A stretch of 9,916 nt of DNA from Ignavibacteria bacterium (GTDB lineage Bacteria > Bacteroidota > Ignavibacteria > Kapaibacteriales > UBA4661), in contig JAAFHM010000155.1 in NCBI GenBank assembly GCA_013298375.1, forward strand, positions 1 to 9,916. The letters are read 5' to 3'. The notes beneath the pieces are model-generated. The model was not told the origin of the DNA. It made no database searches and saw only the letters and a list, made by a program, of their open reading frames with translations. Both the position numbers and the translations under genes were made by a program. The first letter of the stretch is position 1; the number at the start of each line of letters is the position of its first letter. Positions 1-6,918 of the stretch are shown piece after piece.

Positions 1-2051
1 TTGTCGTTGTGACGGGGAGTGATACCGTGCGGCGCGTTGGCGGTGTTTTTGTCGGCAGCAGCAACCCGACTCCGGCGCAAAATGAGTTCCTTGTGCGCAC
101 CCATGGTTTTAATTTTTCCAATAGCAGCGATAATATGTGGAATGAATCAATATTTAGCCGCATCAATTACTCAAGTGCCGCCTACCCAGAGGATTTCCGC
201 ACCTTCGCTCAGTCAAGAGATTTTCCGAGTTGGGATGATTTCGTTCCCGCTTATGAGCGGCGCACGGGCGAAAGTGCCTTTATTACAAAAGACGGACAGC
301 GCCAACCCGACCAAACTGCATTGCAGCGCTGGAAAGGAACAAAAAGCAATTGGGGCGGTTCGTGCTACGGCTTTGCTATTTCCGCATTGATGGCATATAG
401 TGGGCGTTATACGTTTTCTGCACCTGCTTACCAATTGCAACTTGGCGATGCTCTTCGTACTCTTGTGAATCGTAATCAGCTCTTCCAACCAGGCGGACAG
501 GTAGGCATACTGAATACCGACGACCGTACGCCAAATAATACCGTGAACGTCATCCGGCGGAGTTTTACATTGCCGAAAGACCAGCAAATTGTCATTGCTA
601 TTTTCAATATCCGCGACGGAAAAAATAATGGCGGGCACGCTGTCGTCCCGTACAAAATCACCACTGAAACCGCACCAAATGGTGACATTTTAGACAAGGT
701 TTTTGTCTATGATATGAATTTTCCCGGTGCGACCGACACCGCAATAACGGTCAATCGCACACGCAATACGTGGGAGTATTATGGTTTGCTGAATGTTGAT
801 GTTGCTACCGCTAATCCTATTCCTTGGAGCGGCAATGTCGAAACACGCAGTTTTTATGCGTGGGGTGCAGTGAGTACGGCATTTGCCATGAGAACGGCAC
901 CGGGCATACTTTTGGCAGCACAGAGCGGCAAAAACGGATCGTCACTGACCGCAGACGAAGAGCCAGACGGCGAGGACGACTCAGCAGTAGAGACCTATTT
1001 TGAAGCAGAAGAGGAAGATGGTGGTAAGTTTAGCGCCCGCACAACCTCTGGAACGCCGCCGCCAGTTCCGTCGGTCACGTTGTCCAATGCTTACGGCAAT
1101 GCTATCTCGAACACGGGAGCGACGTTGATTCGTCCTCGTATTACCAAAGCCGTACCGATTGCGCCTATTGCAACAGGCGCAAATGTGGTCGTCGAAGGCT
1201 TCCGCGTACCAACACAATCGCAAAACGTTCAAACAGTTCGCTTCACACCTATCAATACCAAACAGATTAACTCTATTGAGAGTGCTGCGCGACGGACAAT
1301 TATGACCACGAAATGGCGCACGGTCGCATTGAATGGTCCGCAACGACTAGTGTTGGATTATGACCGAGACCTCTTCCGTACTGTTGCCGGAGCCAGCAGT
1401 CGCATCAATAGCATTTCGCTCTACAAATCTGACCCAACCGATTCGATTTGGCAAAATGGTGTCGAAATTCGTGATATAACGCTTGCAACGAATGACAGTA
1501 TTGATGTACGTTTTCTTAATGATGGTGCTTCGTTTGTGGTGACGAATTACGGTGCTGCTAGAACCTACGGACTCTATATGCAGCGCTATGACACAACGCT
1601 TTTCCGCACTGTCAATATTCCAGCAAGAACCTCGCAAACACTGATTATTGAAGACTGGGATCAAATCGGCACTTGCGATGTTCAAGTGCAGATGGACAGA
1701 GGTTTGCGCAATAAGATTGACACCAGCTATTTCTTGCGCAGAAATGGTCGCCTTACCTCGGTGAAAGATGGCGAATCACTCGTCGATGGTTCCATTCTGC
1801 GTGTGGAAACGTATCCCAATCCTGCTTCCAGTGAACTGCGCGTCACCTACGCCTTACCATCAGCCACCGATGTAACAGTCGAACTGAGTGATATGCTGGG
1901 GCGGCACGTAATGACACTCTGGCAAGGCTATCAAATGCTTGGACGACACACAATTCCGGTAGATGTGAGCAATCTGGCAAGCGGCACATATATTGCCCGC
2001 GTCAAAGCCGGAACGTTGACCTCGACAAAAATAGTCCATATTATTCGCTAA
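1..2051 (+). CDS. Secreted papain-like cysteine peptidase-like protein with T9SS sorting domain (5' truncated)
   Basis: The reading frame is open from the first bases, so the gene begins outside the window and any signal peptide is not visible. Residue numbers here count from the GTG at 9. The N-terminal third carries a constellation typical of papain-fold cysteine peptidases: Trp-Gly-Gly-Ser-Cys-Tyr-Gly with Cys119, Gly-Gly-His-Ala-Val-Val with His210, and Val-Tyr-Asp-Met-Asn with Asp235 and Asn237. A very acidic linker (about 315-339) follows, then a beta-rich middle region of unknown fold. The last 79 residues begin with Tyr-Pro-Asn-Pro (602-605) and continue with LGR and LASGTYIARV motifs, the classic type A T9SS C-terminal sorting domain. 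This signal directs export across the outer membrane and is normally cleaved on surface attachment or release. Peptidase activity is inferred from three motifs only; a non-catalytic relative remains possible. The T9SS domain is certain by sight, the peptidase call moderate. Confidence 0.82.
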   Translation, partial: VVVTGSDTVRRVGGVFVGSSNPTPAQNEFLVRTHGFNFSNSSDNMWNESIFSRINYSSAAYPEDFRTFAQSRDFPSWDDFVPAYERRTGESAFITKDGQRQPDQTALQRWKGTKSNWGGSCYGFAISALMAYSGRYTFSAPAYQLQLGDALRTLVNRNQLFQPGGQVGILNTDDRTPNNTVNVIRRSFTLPKDQQIVIAIFNIRDGKNNGGHAVVPYKITTETAPNGDILDKVFVYDMNFPGATDTAITVNRTRNTWEYYGLLNVDVATANPIPWSGNVETRSFYAWGAVSTAFAMRTAPGILLAAQSGKNGSSLTADEEPDGEDDSAVETYFEAEEEDGGKFSARTTSGTPPPVPSVTLSNAYGNAISNTGATLIRPRITKAVPIAPIATGANVVVEGFRVPTQSQNVQTVRFTPINTKQINSIESAARRTIMTTKWRTVALNGPQRLVLDYDRDLFRTVAGASSRINSISLYKSDPTDSIWQNGVEIRDITLATNDSIDVRFLNDGASFVVTNYGAARTYGLYMQRYDTTLFRTVNIPARTSQTLIIEDWDQIGTCDVQVQMDRGLRNKIDTSYFLRRNGRLTSVKDGESLVDGSILRVETYPNPASSELRVTYALPSATDVTVELSDMLGRHVMTLWQGYQMLGRHTIPVDVSNLASGTYIARVKAGTLTSTKIVHIIR

Positions 2052-2074
2052 AATTTTCATTCCTGAAAAAGAAC

Positions 2075-2126
2075 ATCGCTATGCAGTCTACTACTAATGT
2101 GGTAGCGCTGCATAGCGATTTTTTTT
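2075..2126 (+). terminator. Intrinsic terminator after the T9SS cargo gene
   Basis: ATCGCTATGCAG (2075-2086) and CTGCATAGCGAT (2108-2119) form a perfect 12-bp stem. The second arm runs directly into a tract of eight T (2119-2126). It lies 24 nt after the stop codon of the secreted-protein gene. An A-rich stretch before the first arm could give some activity on the other strand too. Confidence 0.9.
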
Positions 2127-2224
2127 GTCATTCATTTATGGTCGTATTATGGGATGTTTTTGTGGGAAAGTCAAATAATAGCATTGTTAGAGTTTTTTGA
2201 GGCGTATAGAGTCACATTTTTTGC

Positions 2225-2255
2225 TTGCATCAACTCGGATAGAGCCTTATATTTG
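2225..2255 (+). promoter_or_regulatory. Candidate distal promoter for rimO
   Basis: TTG at 2225-2227 and TATATTTG at 2248-2255 are separated by 20 nt. The second element matches the TAnnTTTG -7 consensus described for Bacteroidota primary sigma factors, and TTG matches the core of the -33 element. It would give a 5' leader of about 75 nt before rimO. The motif is short, so a chance match is possible; it competes with the closer candidate at 2271-2303. Confidence 0.3.
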
Positions 2256-2270
2256 CCGCACTACGAATGC

Positions 2271-2303
2271 TTTAGCGGGTTTTTTCGTTTTGTACTACCT
2301 TTG
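2271..2303 (+). promoter_or_regulatory. Candidate proximal promoter for rimO
   Basis: TTTA (2271-2274), a 21-nt spacer and TACCTTTG (2296-2303) fit the Bacteroidota TTTG/TAnnTTTG promoter pattern with one mismatch in the -33 box. Transcription would begin about 25 nt before the rimO start codon. The rest of the gap after the terminator (2127-2270) holds no gene that I can support. Confidence 0.35.
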
Positions 2304-2335
2304 AACGTTCTCACATTCTCAGACCAATTCACGTT

Positions 2336-3697
2336 ATGCACACCAAAACCTCAAAACCACGTTCAGCGCCGAAAAGCGCACCACAAGCCGATATTCAGAC
2401 TGTATCGGTCATTACGCTTGGGTGCAGCAAGAACACGACCGATTCAGAAATTCTGATGGGTATGATTCAAGCACACGGAATGAACTTCACCACTGCCCGT
2501 GAAGCCGATGCGGTGATTATCAACACCTGTGGTTTTATTGACAAAGCAAAAGAAGAAAGTATTGAGACGATTTTCGAGGCAATTCGCCAAAAAGAAGAAC
2601 TTGCCGGCGAGGGAAAAACGCAGAAACTCATTGTTGCGGGCTGTCTTTCGCAGCGTTACGGCGACGACCTCAAACAAGAAATGCCGCAGGTTGACCATTT
2701 TTTTGGTGAATCGGATTTTGAGAATGTCGTCAAATCGCTGACACCAAATTTTAAGTATTCCTTGCTTGGAGAGCGCGTCATTACGACTTCGCCGCATTAT
2801 TCATACCTCAAAATTTCCGAAGGATGCGACAATCCTTGTTCGTTCTGCGCGATACCACTTATTCGCGGTGGTCATCGTTCGCGTCCGGCGGAAAAACTCG
2901 TTGAAGAAGCAAACTTTTTGGTGAGCAAAGGCGTGAAAGAGATTGTTTTGATTGCGCAAGATTTGACCGATTACGGGCGCGATTTGACAGGCAAACGCGG
3001 GCTTGCGGATTTGCTGGGCAATCTTTCTGACGTGCGTGGACTAGAATGGCTGCGTTTGATGTATGCGTTTCCCTCTAAATTCCCCCGTGATATTCTGCCC
3101 GTCATAGCCGAGCGCGAAAATATCTGCAAGTACCTCGATATGCCGCTCCAACACGCTTCGACCAATGTTTTGAAGTCCATGCGGCGCGGCATCACGCGCA
3201 AGACCACCGAAGGCTTGTTGGACGAAATACGCAATGCCGTGCCAGGCATAGCGCTCAGAACAACCTTTATCGTCGGCTATCCAAGCGAAACGGAAGCAGA
3301 CTTTGAGGAATTATGCGACTTTGTGCGGGAACAGCGTTTTGACCGTGTTGGCGCGTTTGAATACTCGCAAGAGGACGACACGTATTCGTACATTTTAGGC
3401 GACCCAATTCCGGCAGAAGTCAAGCAAGAACGCGCTGCGCGGCTCATGGCAATCCAACGAGAAATATCCTTAGAGAAAAACGAGGCGAAAGTAGGAAAAC
3501 GCTTCAAAATATTGATTGACCAAACCTTCACCGATGAGCAGGGCAATCTCGAATATCAAGGACGCAGCGAGTCCGATGCGCCTGAAGTGGATAACGAAGT
3601 TTTTCTGAAGTCCACCCGACCCTTACAAACAGGTGACATGGTGCTTGCGGAAATATACGATGCGGCGGAGTATGACCTTTTTGGCGAGGTTGTGTAA
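2336..3697 (+). CDS. rimO: Ribosomal protein S12 methylthiotransferase RimO
   Basis: RimO is a cytoplasmic radical SAM enzyme that adds a methylthio group to the conserved aspartate of ribosomal protein uS12 (Asp89 in E. coli numbering). The 453-residue length is slightly above the usual 430-440. The N-terminal UPF0004 domain carries the three cysteines of its cluster: Cys30 in LGCSKN, Cys65 in NTCGFI and Cys103 in AGCLSQ. The radical SAM CxxxCxxC motif is Cys164, Cys168 and Cys171, in SEGCDNPCSFC. A C-terminal TRAM-like domain covers roughly 385-453. LGCSKN together with the AKEESI stretch separates RimO from the tRNA enzyme MiaB. The chosen ATG leaves about 20 residues of basic, Ser/Pro/Lys-rich sequence ahead of the domain, and there is no clear Shine-Dalgarno sequence, so a slightly different start cannot be excluded. 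It appears to be a single-gene unit between a terminator and the toxin-antitoxin pair. Confidence 0.96.
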   Translation: MHTKTSKPRSAPKSAPQADIQTVSVITLGCSKNTTDSEILMGMIQAHGMNFTTAREADAVIINTCGFIDKAKEESIETIFEAIRQKEELAGEGKTQKLIVAGCLSQRYGDDLKQEMPQVDHFFGESDFENVVKSLTPNFKYSLLGERVITTSPHYSYLKISEGCDNPCSFCAIPLIRGGHRSRPAEKLVEEANFLVSKGVKEIVLIAQDLTDYGRDLTGKRGLADLLGNLSDVRGLEWLRLMYAFPSKFPRDILPVIAERENICKYLDMPLQHASTNVLKSMRRGITRKTTEGLLDEIRNAVPGIALRTTFIVGYPSETEADFEELCDFVREQRFDRVGAFEYSQEDDTYSYILGDPIPAEVKQERAARLMAIQREISLEKNEAKVGKRFKILIDQTFTDEQGNLEYQGRSESDAPEVDNEVFLKSTRPLQTGDMVLAEIYDAAEYDLFGEVV

Positions 3698-3752
3698 ACA
3701 ATTGGAGTTGGTACTCGTTCAATATCCAAGCAATGGCGCGACTTTTTACAAC

Positions 3753-3782
3753 ATCGTAGCGATATAACAATGATCGTCATTG
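3753..3782. promoter_or_regulatory. Paired small palindromes at the higB start, candidate operator
   Basis: Two perfect inverted repeats lie side by side: ATCG-TAG-CGAT (3753-3763) and CAATGA-TCG-TCATTG (3768-3782). The second overlaps the ATG of the toxin gene at 3770. HigA-type antitoxins usually repress their own operon by binding palindromes near the promoter, so these are reasonable operator candidates. I saw no convincing -7/-33 pair in the 72-nt gap after rimO. The palindromes are short and could arise by chance. Confidence 0.35.
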
Positions 3783-4072
3783 CACACAGAGCTATCCGCG
3801 AATACTCAATAAAGCAGCCACAAGCAGCATTGGCACTGGAAGATTGGTACAGAAAGACGGAAAAAGCAGATTGGAAAACTATTGCAGATGTTCGAGCGAC
3901 GTTTGGCTATGCGGATAATGTTGGCGGTGAACGTTTTGTCTTCAATATTCGCGGTAATCACTACCGTTTGGTTGCAGCGATACATTTTCGCAAACGAACC
4001 GTGTATGTCAAGTTCATTGGTACTCACCGTGAGTACGAGAGCATAGATGTATCAACGATTGAGCAATTTTAG
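3770..4072 (+). CDS. higB: HigB-family type II toxin (mRNA interferase)
   Basis: This 100-residue protein matches the HigB toxin family, RelE-fold endoribonucleases that cleave mRNA, often on the ribosome. The C-terminal half carries the family signature: FNIRGNHYRLVAAI (58-71), then VYVKFIGTH and EYESID (78-93), with the conserved His86, Tyr89 and Asp93. Upstream, DWYRKTEKADW (25-35) and the DVRATFGYAD block (40-49) also fit. Length and domain are complete, so the gene looks intact. It precedes its antitoxin by 8 nt, the toxin-first order typical of hig loci. The start ATG sits inside a palindrome. The pair looks AT-richer than the sigma-factor region next to it, consistent with acquisition by transfer. 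Confidence 0.88.
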   Translation: MIVIAHRAIREYSIKQPQAALALEDWYRKTEKADWKTIADVRATFGYADNVGGERFVFNIRGNHYRLVAAIHFRKRTVYVKFIGTHREYESIDVSTIEQF

Positions 4073-4080
4073 GAAATGCT

Positions 4081-4569
4081 ATGACTACCCAGACCGTATC
4101 AACACGCTCTTTTCGCTCATCGGCACAACGAGGAGCATCCTCATCAACTCTTTCCCAACACTTTGCCGTGTCGAATGAATCCGACTACGAAAAAGCATTG
4201 GTGATTATCAATACATATTTTGCAAAAATGCGTGGTGATGAATCGAAACTCACCGACGAAGAGCATGATCATTTTGAGGCTGTTGCGCTGGCAATTCAAA
4301 GCTACGAACAAGAGCAGTACCCCCTACCAATCTTACGCGAATCATTGATGCAGCGTTTTCCCGTCAACACGTGGGATAGCGAGAGGTTACGACGCTTTCG
4401 GGCAGAATTTACTTTGACAAATGATGATGTAGCAGCAATAATCGGGCTGACATCAGCCGAAATAGCAAGAGTAGAACAGGGAAACGAGACGCTTCCGCGC
4501 ACAGCTTCGATTGCCCTTGATCGTTTTGATGAGTATATTCGAGATGAGATTTATGGTGAGAATCCATAA
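4081..4569 (+). CDS. higA: HigA-family antitoxin with HTH domain
   Basis: This 162-residue protein is the likely partner of the upstream HigB toxin: it should bind and neutralise HigB and repress the operon through its helix-turn-helix. Residues 58-83 hold the HigA-like TDEEHDHFEAVALAIQSYE segment ending in Tyr-Pro-Leu-Pro (80-83), the hinge motif seen in this family. Residues about 101-150 form an XRE-type HTH (LTNDDVAAIIGLTSAEIARVEQG). The first 30 residues are Ser/Thr/Arg-rich, probably disordered and unusual for the family. AGGAAA (4071-4076), overlapping the higB stop, makes a plausible ribosome binding site that supports this start. Assignment rests on the HTH, the hinge motif and the pairing with HigB. 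Confidence 0.82.
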   Translation: MTTQTVSTRSFRSSAQRGASSSTLSQHFAVSNESDYEKALVIINTYFAKMRGDESKLTDEEHDHFEAVALAIQSYEQEQYPLPILRESLMQRFPVNTWDSERLRRFRAEFTLTNDDVAAIIGLTSAEIARVEQGNETLPRTASIALDRFDEYIRDEIYGENP

Positions 4570-4594
4570 CAGAAGCACACGCATCTGACTTCTG
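4570..4594. terminator. Weak hairpin between convergent higA and anti-sigma genes
   Basis: CAGAAG (4570-4575) and CTTCTG (4589-4594) are perfect inverted repeats with a 13-nt loop, placed immediately after the higA stop and facing the convergent anti-sigma gene. There is no T tract on either side, so terminator function is only suggested by position. Confidence 0.25.
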
Positions 4595-4612
4595 AAAATT
4601 TCTTCGACATAT

Positions 4613-5446
4613 TTATTGCTTCTTCTCAAACGCAAGCATCGTCGTTACTTCGCATAGTGCATCATCGGTGCGGTCTTGTAGATGGCGGATAGTCGTCGCA
4701 TTGACCGAAGAGGAATGCGTTCCGGCAAGTTCCGCAAGCGCCGACTCGACCTGTACGATGACGTGTGCCAAATGCTGCTTTTCTTCCGGCGACAGCCCAT
4801 GACGAAGCTCTTGCGCCCGTGCCATCAGTTCAACGCAGCGCTCTCGCTGGGCGACAAGCGTCTGCGGGTGCGATACGCCGCACTCAGCATTCATCGCCAT
4901 TACACCAAGCATGAGAAGATGCGCGTCGTTGAGGAAATTTGTCACCTCCCGTTTCTGCCCCGCAGCCTGCTCAAAAGCAGTATTTTCCGCGATTCGTACC
5001 GTCTCCCGATGTTCTTCTCCCCGATAATTCGACCAGCGCCCCAGCAAAATTCCACCAACAAATACCGCAGCAATAGCCGCAACGCGCATCCATACTCGCC
5101 GTGTCGTCAGGAGAAGGAGCGGTGATGTTGGGGAGGTTCCTGCTGCCGCGCCAAGTGTCGTTTGTTCCAGTCGTTTGACGATACGATTCTCCAAACCCGT
5201 CCATTCTGCGTCGCTCCGCGTTGGTGCGCTGTGGGAACGCATTGCGCCAGCGATAGACTGCATTTCCTCAAACTCGCGCTTGAGGTCGGGAAACAGCACG
5301 AAAAGCTCCGATAGGCGTTGCTGTACAGTGGTGTTTTTTGCATCTGCTCCCGACAATGCTTCGCGCATCAACTCCGAACATTCAACTCGAAGCGAGGAAT
5401 TATCAGGGTTTGTGGGGGAAGTTCGTAAATGATTATTCGGGTTCAT
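4613..5446 (-). CDS. Probable membrane-bound anti-sigma factor
   Basis: This 277-residue protein has a single hydrophobic segment (about 118-136, in VWMRVAAIAAVFVGGILLG) with Arg residues before and after it. That predicts a cytoplasmic N-terminal domain of about 115 residues and a periplasmic C-terminal domain of about 140 residues. The layout and its position directly after an ECF sigma gene are those of an anti-sigma factor: the cytoplasmic part would hold the sigma factor and the periplasmic part would sense the signal. I see no zinc-binding HxxxCxxC motif, so it is not a ZAS-type anti-sigma, and I do not recognise a named family. The C-terminal part is helical-looking and charged. The frame could begin at 5524, but the ATG at 5446 is preferred because it overlaps the sigma stop by only 14 nt, as expected for translational coupling, and begins the recognisable protein. 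Confidence 0.75.
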   Translation of the reverse strand: MNPNNHLRTSPTNPDNSSLRVECSELMREALSGADAKNTTVQQRLSELFVLFPDLKREFEEMQSIAGAMRSHSAPTRSDAEWTGLENRIVKRLEQTTLGAAAGTSPTSPLLLLTTRRVWMRVAAIAAVFVGGILLGRWSNYRGEEHRETVRIAENTAFEQAAGQKREVTNFLNDAHLLMLGVMAMNAECGVSHPQTLVAQRERCVELMARAQELRHGLSPEEKQHLAHVIVQVESALAELAGTHSSSVNATTIRHLQDRTDDALCEVTTMLAFEKKQ

Positions 5447-6071
5447 GGCTTGTCGTTGGAAAGGTTTGGGATAAAAATTCTGTTCGGTACTGTTGCAACG
5501 CCACCCGCAAACTTCGGACGGCACGAAACACCAGTGTTTTGACCGTTCCGACCGTTACGCCGAGTTCTTGGGCAATTTCGTCAAGAGAATACTCCTCGAC
5601 GAACCGCAACACCGCAACGGTACGCTGTTGCGCCGGAAGTGCTGCCAGCGCTCGTTCAAAATACTCTTGCTGAAAAGCCGCATCCGTGCTTGTGTCTGGT
5701 AGAGGCATCGCGCTCATGCCGAATGCTTCGGTTGCATCGGCATCACGCCCATCATCCCATGCCGTTGTGTAGCGATAGCGTCCGCTTCGGGTATAGTCAA
5801 TGTGCATATTGACCGTAATTCGGTGCAGCCACGTTGCCAGCGATGAAGAGCCTTGAAAGCGCGATAGCGACTCCAATGCCCGCACAAAGACTTCCTGCGT
5901 CAGGTCGTCAGCATCCTCACGATTGCCGGAAAGTTGAAAAGCGAGATTATTGATGCGCTGCGTGTGAAGGCGCACAAAATCCCGAAAAGCGGCGTTGCGC
6001 ACGGTGGCATCACCACTTTTTAACTGTTGTACTAACGTCGTTTCGTCGGTAATCTTGTACAAATGTGCCAT
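5433..6071 (-). CDS. ECF-type RNA polymerase sigma factor
   Basis: This 212-residue protein has the two-domain layout of extracytoplasmic-function sigma factors. Region 2 (about 27-95) contains DADDLTQEVF (53-62), which binds core polymerase, and the TWLHRITVNMHIDY stretch (80-93), which reads the -10 element. Region 4 (about 138-190) contains LPAQQRTVAVLRFVEEYS and the HTH SLDEIAQELGVTVGTVKT, which reads the -35 element. The linker between them is rich in Asp and Thr. The start at 6071 is preferred over the in-frame ATG at 6173, because the 34 extra residues are not sigma-like and would run across the putative promoter. The gene overlaps the downstream anti-sigma gene by 14 nt. The sigma probably controls the upstream phosphatase and DUF4230 genes and itself, judging from shared promoter-like boxes. 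Confidence 0.95.
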   Translation of the reverse strand: MAHLYKITDETTLVQQLKSGDATVRNAAFRDFVRLHTQRINNLAFQLSGNREDADDLTQEVFVRALESLSRFQGSSSLATWLHRITVNMHIDYTRSGRYRYTTAWDDGRDADATEAFGMSAMPLPDTSTDAAFQQEYFERALAALPAQQRTVAVLRFVEEYSLDEIAQELGVTVGTVKTLVFRAVRSLRVALQQYRTEFLSQTFPTTSHEPE

Positions 6072-6109
6072 GCAAACATCGTAAGGACGCGGTATTGGGA
6101 CGATACGAA

Positions 6110-6140
6110 TTAGACGATTGAGCGGGGGGAAGGGTTGACA
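6110..6140 (-). promoter_or_regulatory. Candidate ECF promoter for the sigma factor gene
   Basis: On the minus strand, GTCAAC (6139-6134) is followed after 17 nt by CGTCTAA (6116-6110). An AAC-type -35 and a CGTC-type -10 are the usual ECF sigma promoter elements. The -10 ends 38 nt before the sigma start codon. The same CGTCTAA heptamer lies ahead of the phosphatase and DUF4230 genes, which supports autoregulation. This is inference from sequence only. Confidence 0.5.
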
Positions 6141-6165
6141 AAGAAGAAGGATTGACAAAGAAGAG
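6132..6165. repeat. 17-bp tandem repeat upstream of the sigma gene
   Basis: Two adjacent 17-bp units (6132-6148 and 6149-6165) match at 15 of 17 positions and share the 13-mer TTGACAAAGAAGA. On the coding strand of the sigma gene the unit contains GTCAAC in one copy and GTCAAT in the other, so the repeat duplicates the putative -35 element at 17-bp spacing. It could be a binding site for a regulator or a simple slippage duplication. Confidence 0.7.
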
Positions 6166-6181
6166 GACGGCACTCAAATAT

Positions 6182-6853
6182 CTACTCTCCTACGATGCGC
6201 ACCGATTGAATCCCTTTATCGGCAGCAATAGAGCGTACACGCTGGCGAAGCATTTCCGCCGCTTTTTGTGTGATACCCGATTGCTCTGCGGCGCTGCGGG
6301 CATCCGATTGTAAGGCAGCAACGGCATTAGTACGGTCTTGTGGGGTTATACCGTTCCAAAAGCCGCTTTCATCGCGCTCGACGGTGTAATTTTTCATCTC
6401 CAGCGAAAGAATTTTTGCCTTCGGAAGCGTAGCGGTGATGCGCAGTTCGGGGTCGTGGGATGATGCTTTTTCTTCGTCAATATTCAGAGCAAATTCCTCC
6501 CGCAAATCAAACCCCGCTTTGATGATAAATTCCCCGCGCAAAAGGAGTGTTTTGGTACTTCCCAAATACGTGTGTGACCAGCGATATTCCCGAAAAATTG
6601 TCTGCTCTACCGTTGCTAATTCAAGCGTTGGCTGTGCTTGTTCAATTACTGTCAGCCCATTGATGCTCACCGAAGGTGTAAGCCCCATTTGCGCTTGAAA
6701 TGCGGCAGAAGCGCTTCTTGCAAGATTTTTGGCATTGCGCTCGGCGCCAAAATAATACGTCAAAATCCCGCCACCGACCAGCAAAAGCAGGGTAAACGCG
6801 ATAATGGGCGCAAGCGGCATCGTGAGTTTTTTTAGGTCGGATTCGCGGGGCAT
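6182..6853 (-). CDS. DUF4230 domain-containing membrane-anchored protein
   Basis: This 223-residue protein has one N-terminal transmembrane segment (about 14-35, PLAPIIAFTLLLLVGGG), followed by an extracytoplasmic domain. That domain matches DUF4230: GEFIIKAGFDL, then LRITATLPKAKILSLEM, then a GFWNGIT stretch, and a C-terminal Ala/Glu/Arg-rich helix ending near 215. The function of DUF4230 is not established; members are common in Bacteroidota and Bacillota as single-pass membrane proteins. The gene starts 36 nt after the phosphatase stop and ends 110 nt before the sigma start, so it may share the phosphatase transcript. A CGTCTAA box overlapping the phosphatase stop codon could give it its own promoter. 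A second in-frame ATG at residue 12 lies just before the membrane segment and is a possible alternative start. Confidence 0.85.
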   Translation of the reverse strand: MPRESDLKKLTMPLAPIIAFTLLLLVGGGILTYYFGAERNAKNLARSASAAFQAQMGLTPSVSINGLTVIEQAQPTLELATVEQTIFREYRWSHTYLGSTKTLLLRGEFIIKAGFDLREEFALNIDEEKASSHDPELRITATLPKAKILSLEMKNYTVERDESGFWNGITPQDRTNAVAALQSDARSAAEQSGITQKAAEMLRQRVRSIAADKGIQSVRIVGE

Positions 6854-6889
6854 AGCGGAAAGGGATGAGGGATGAAAGGGTAATCGCCG

Positions 6890-6918
6890 TTAGACGGACA
6901 TTGCTTCAATACGCGATT
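6890..6918 (-). promoter_or_regulatory. Possible weak ECF promoter box ahead of the DUF4230 gene
   Basis: CGTCTAA (6896-6890, minus strand) includes the TAA stop codon of the phosphatase gene and ends 36 nt before the DUF4230 start, nearly the same distance as at the sigma gene. The region 16-17 nt upstream reads AATCGC, a poor -35. The box matches the heptamer of the other two sites exactly, but part of it is fixed by the stop codon, so this is the weakest of the three. Confidence 0.3.

Noticed and set aside
2125..2150. TTGTCA and TATTAT resembling a sigma-70 promoter after the terminator
   Set aside because: The spacer is only 14 nt, too short for a working pair, and TTGTCA overlaps the terminator T tract.
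2154..2456. A 100-residue plus-strand frame ahead of and overlapping rimO
   Set aside because: It overlaps the conserved rimO N-terminus in another frame, has no recognisable motif and spans the candidate promoters.
4682..5125. A 147-residue plus-strand frame antisense to the anti-sigma gene
   Set aside because: It is Arg- and Ser-rich with no domain, as expected for the complement of a real gene.
5447..5524. Upstream in-frame start for the anti-sigma gene, adding 26 residues
   Set aside because: It would overlap the sigma coding region by about 90 nt, and the added residues look like a shadow of the sigma gene. The ATG at 5446 gives a normal coupled overlap.
6072..6173. Upstream in-frame start for the sigma gene, adding 34 residues
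   Set aside because: The extension is not sigma-like and would read through the tandem repeat and putative promoter.
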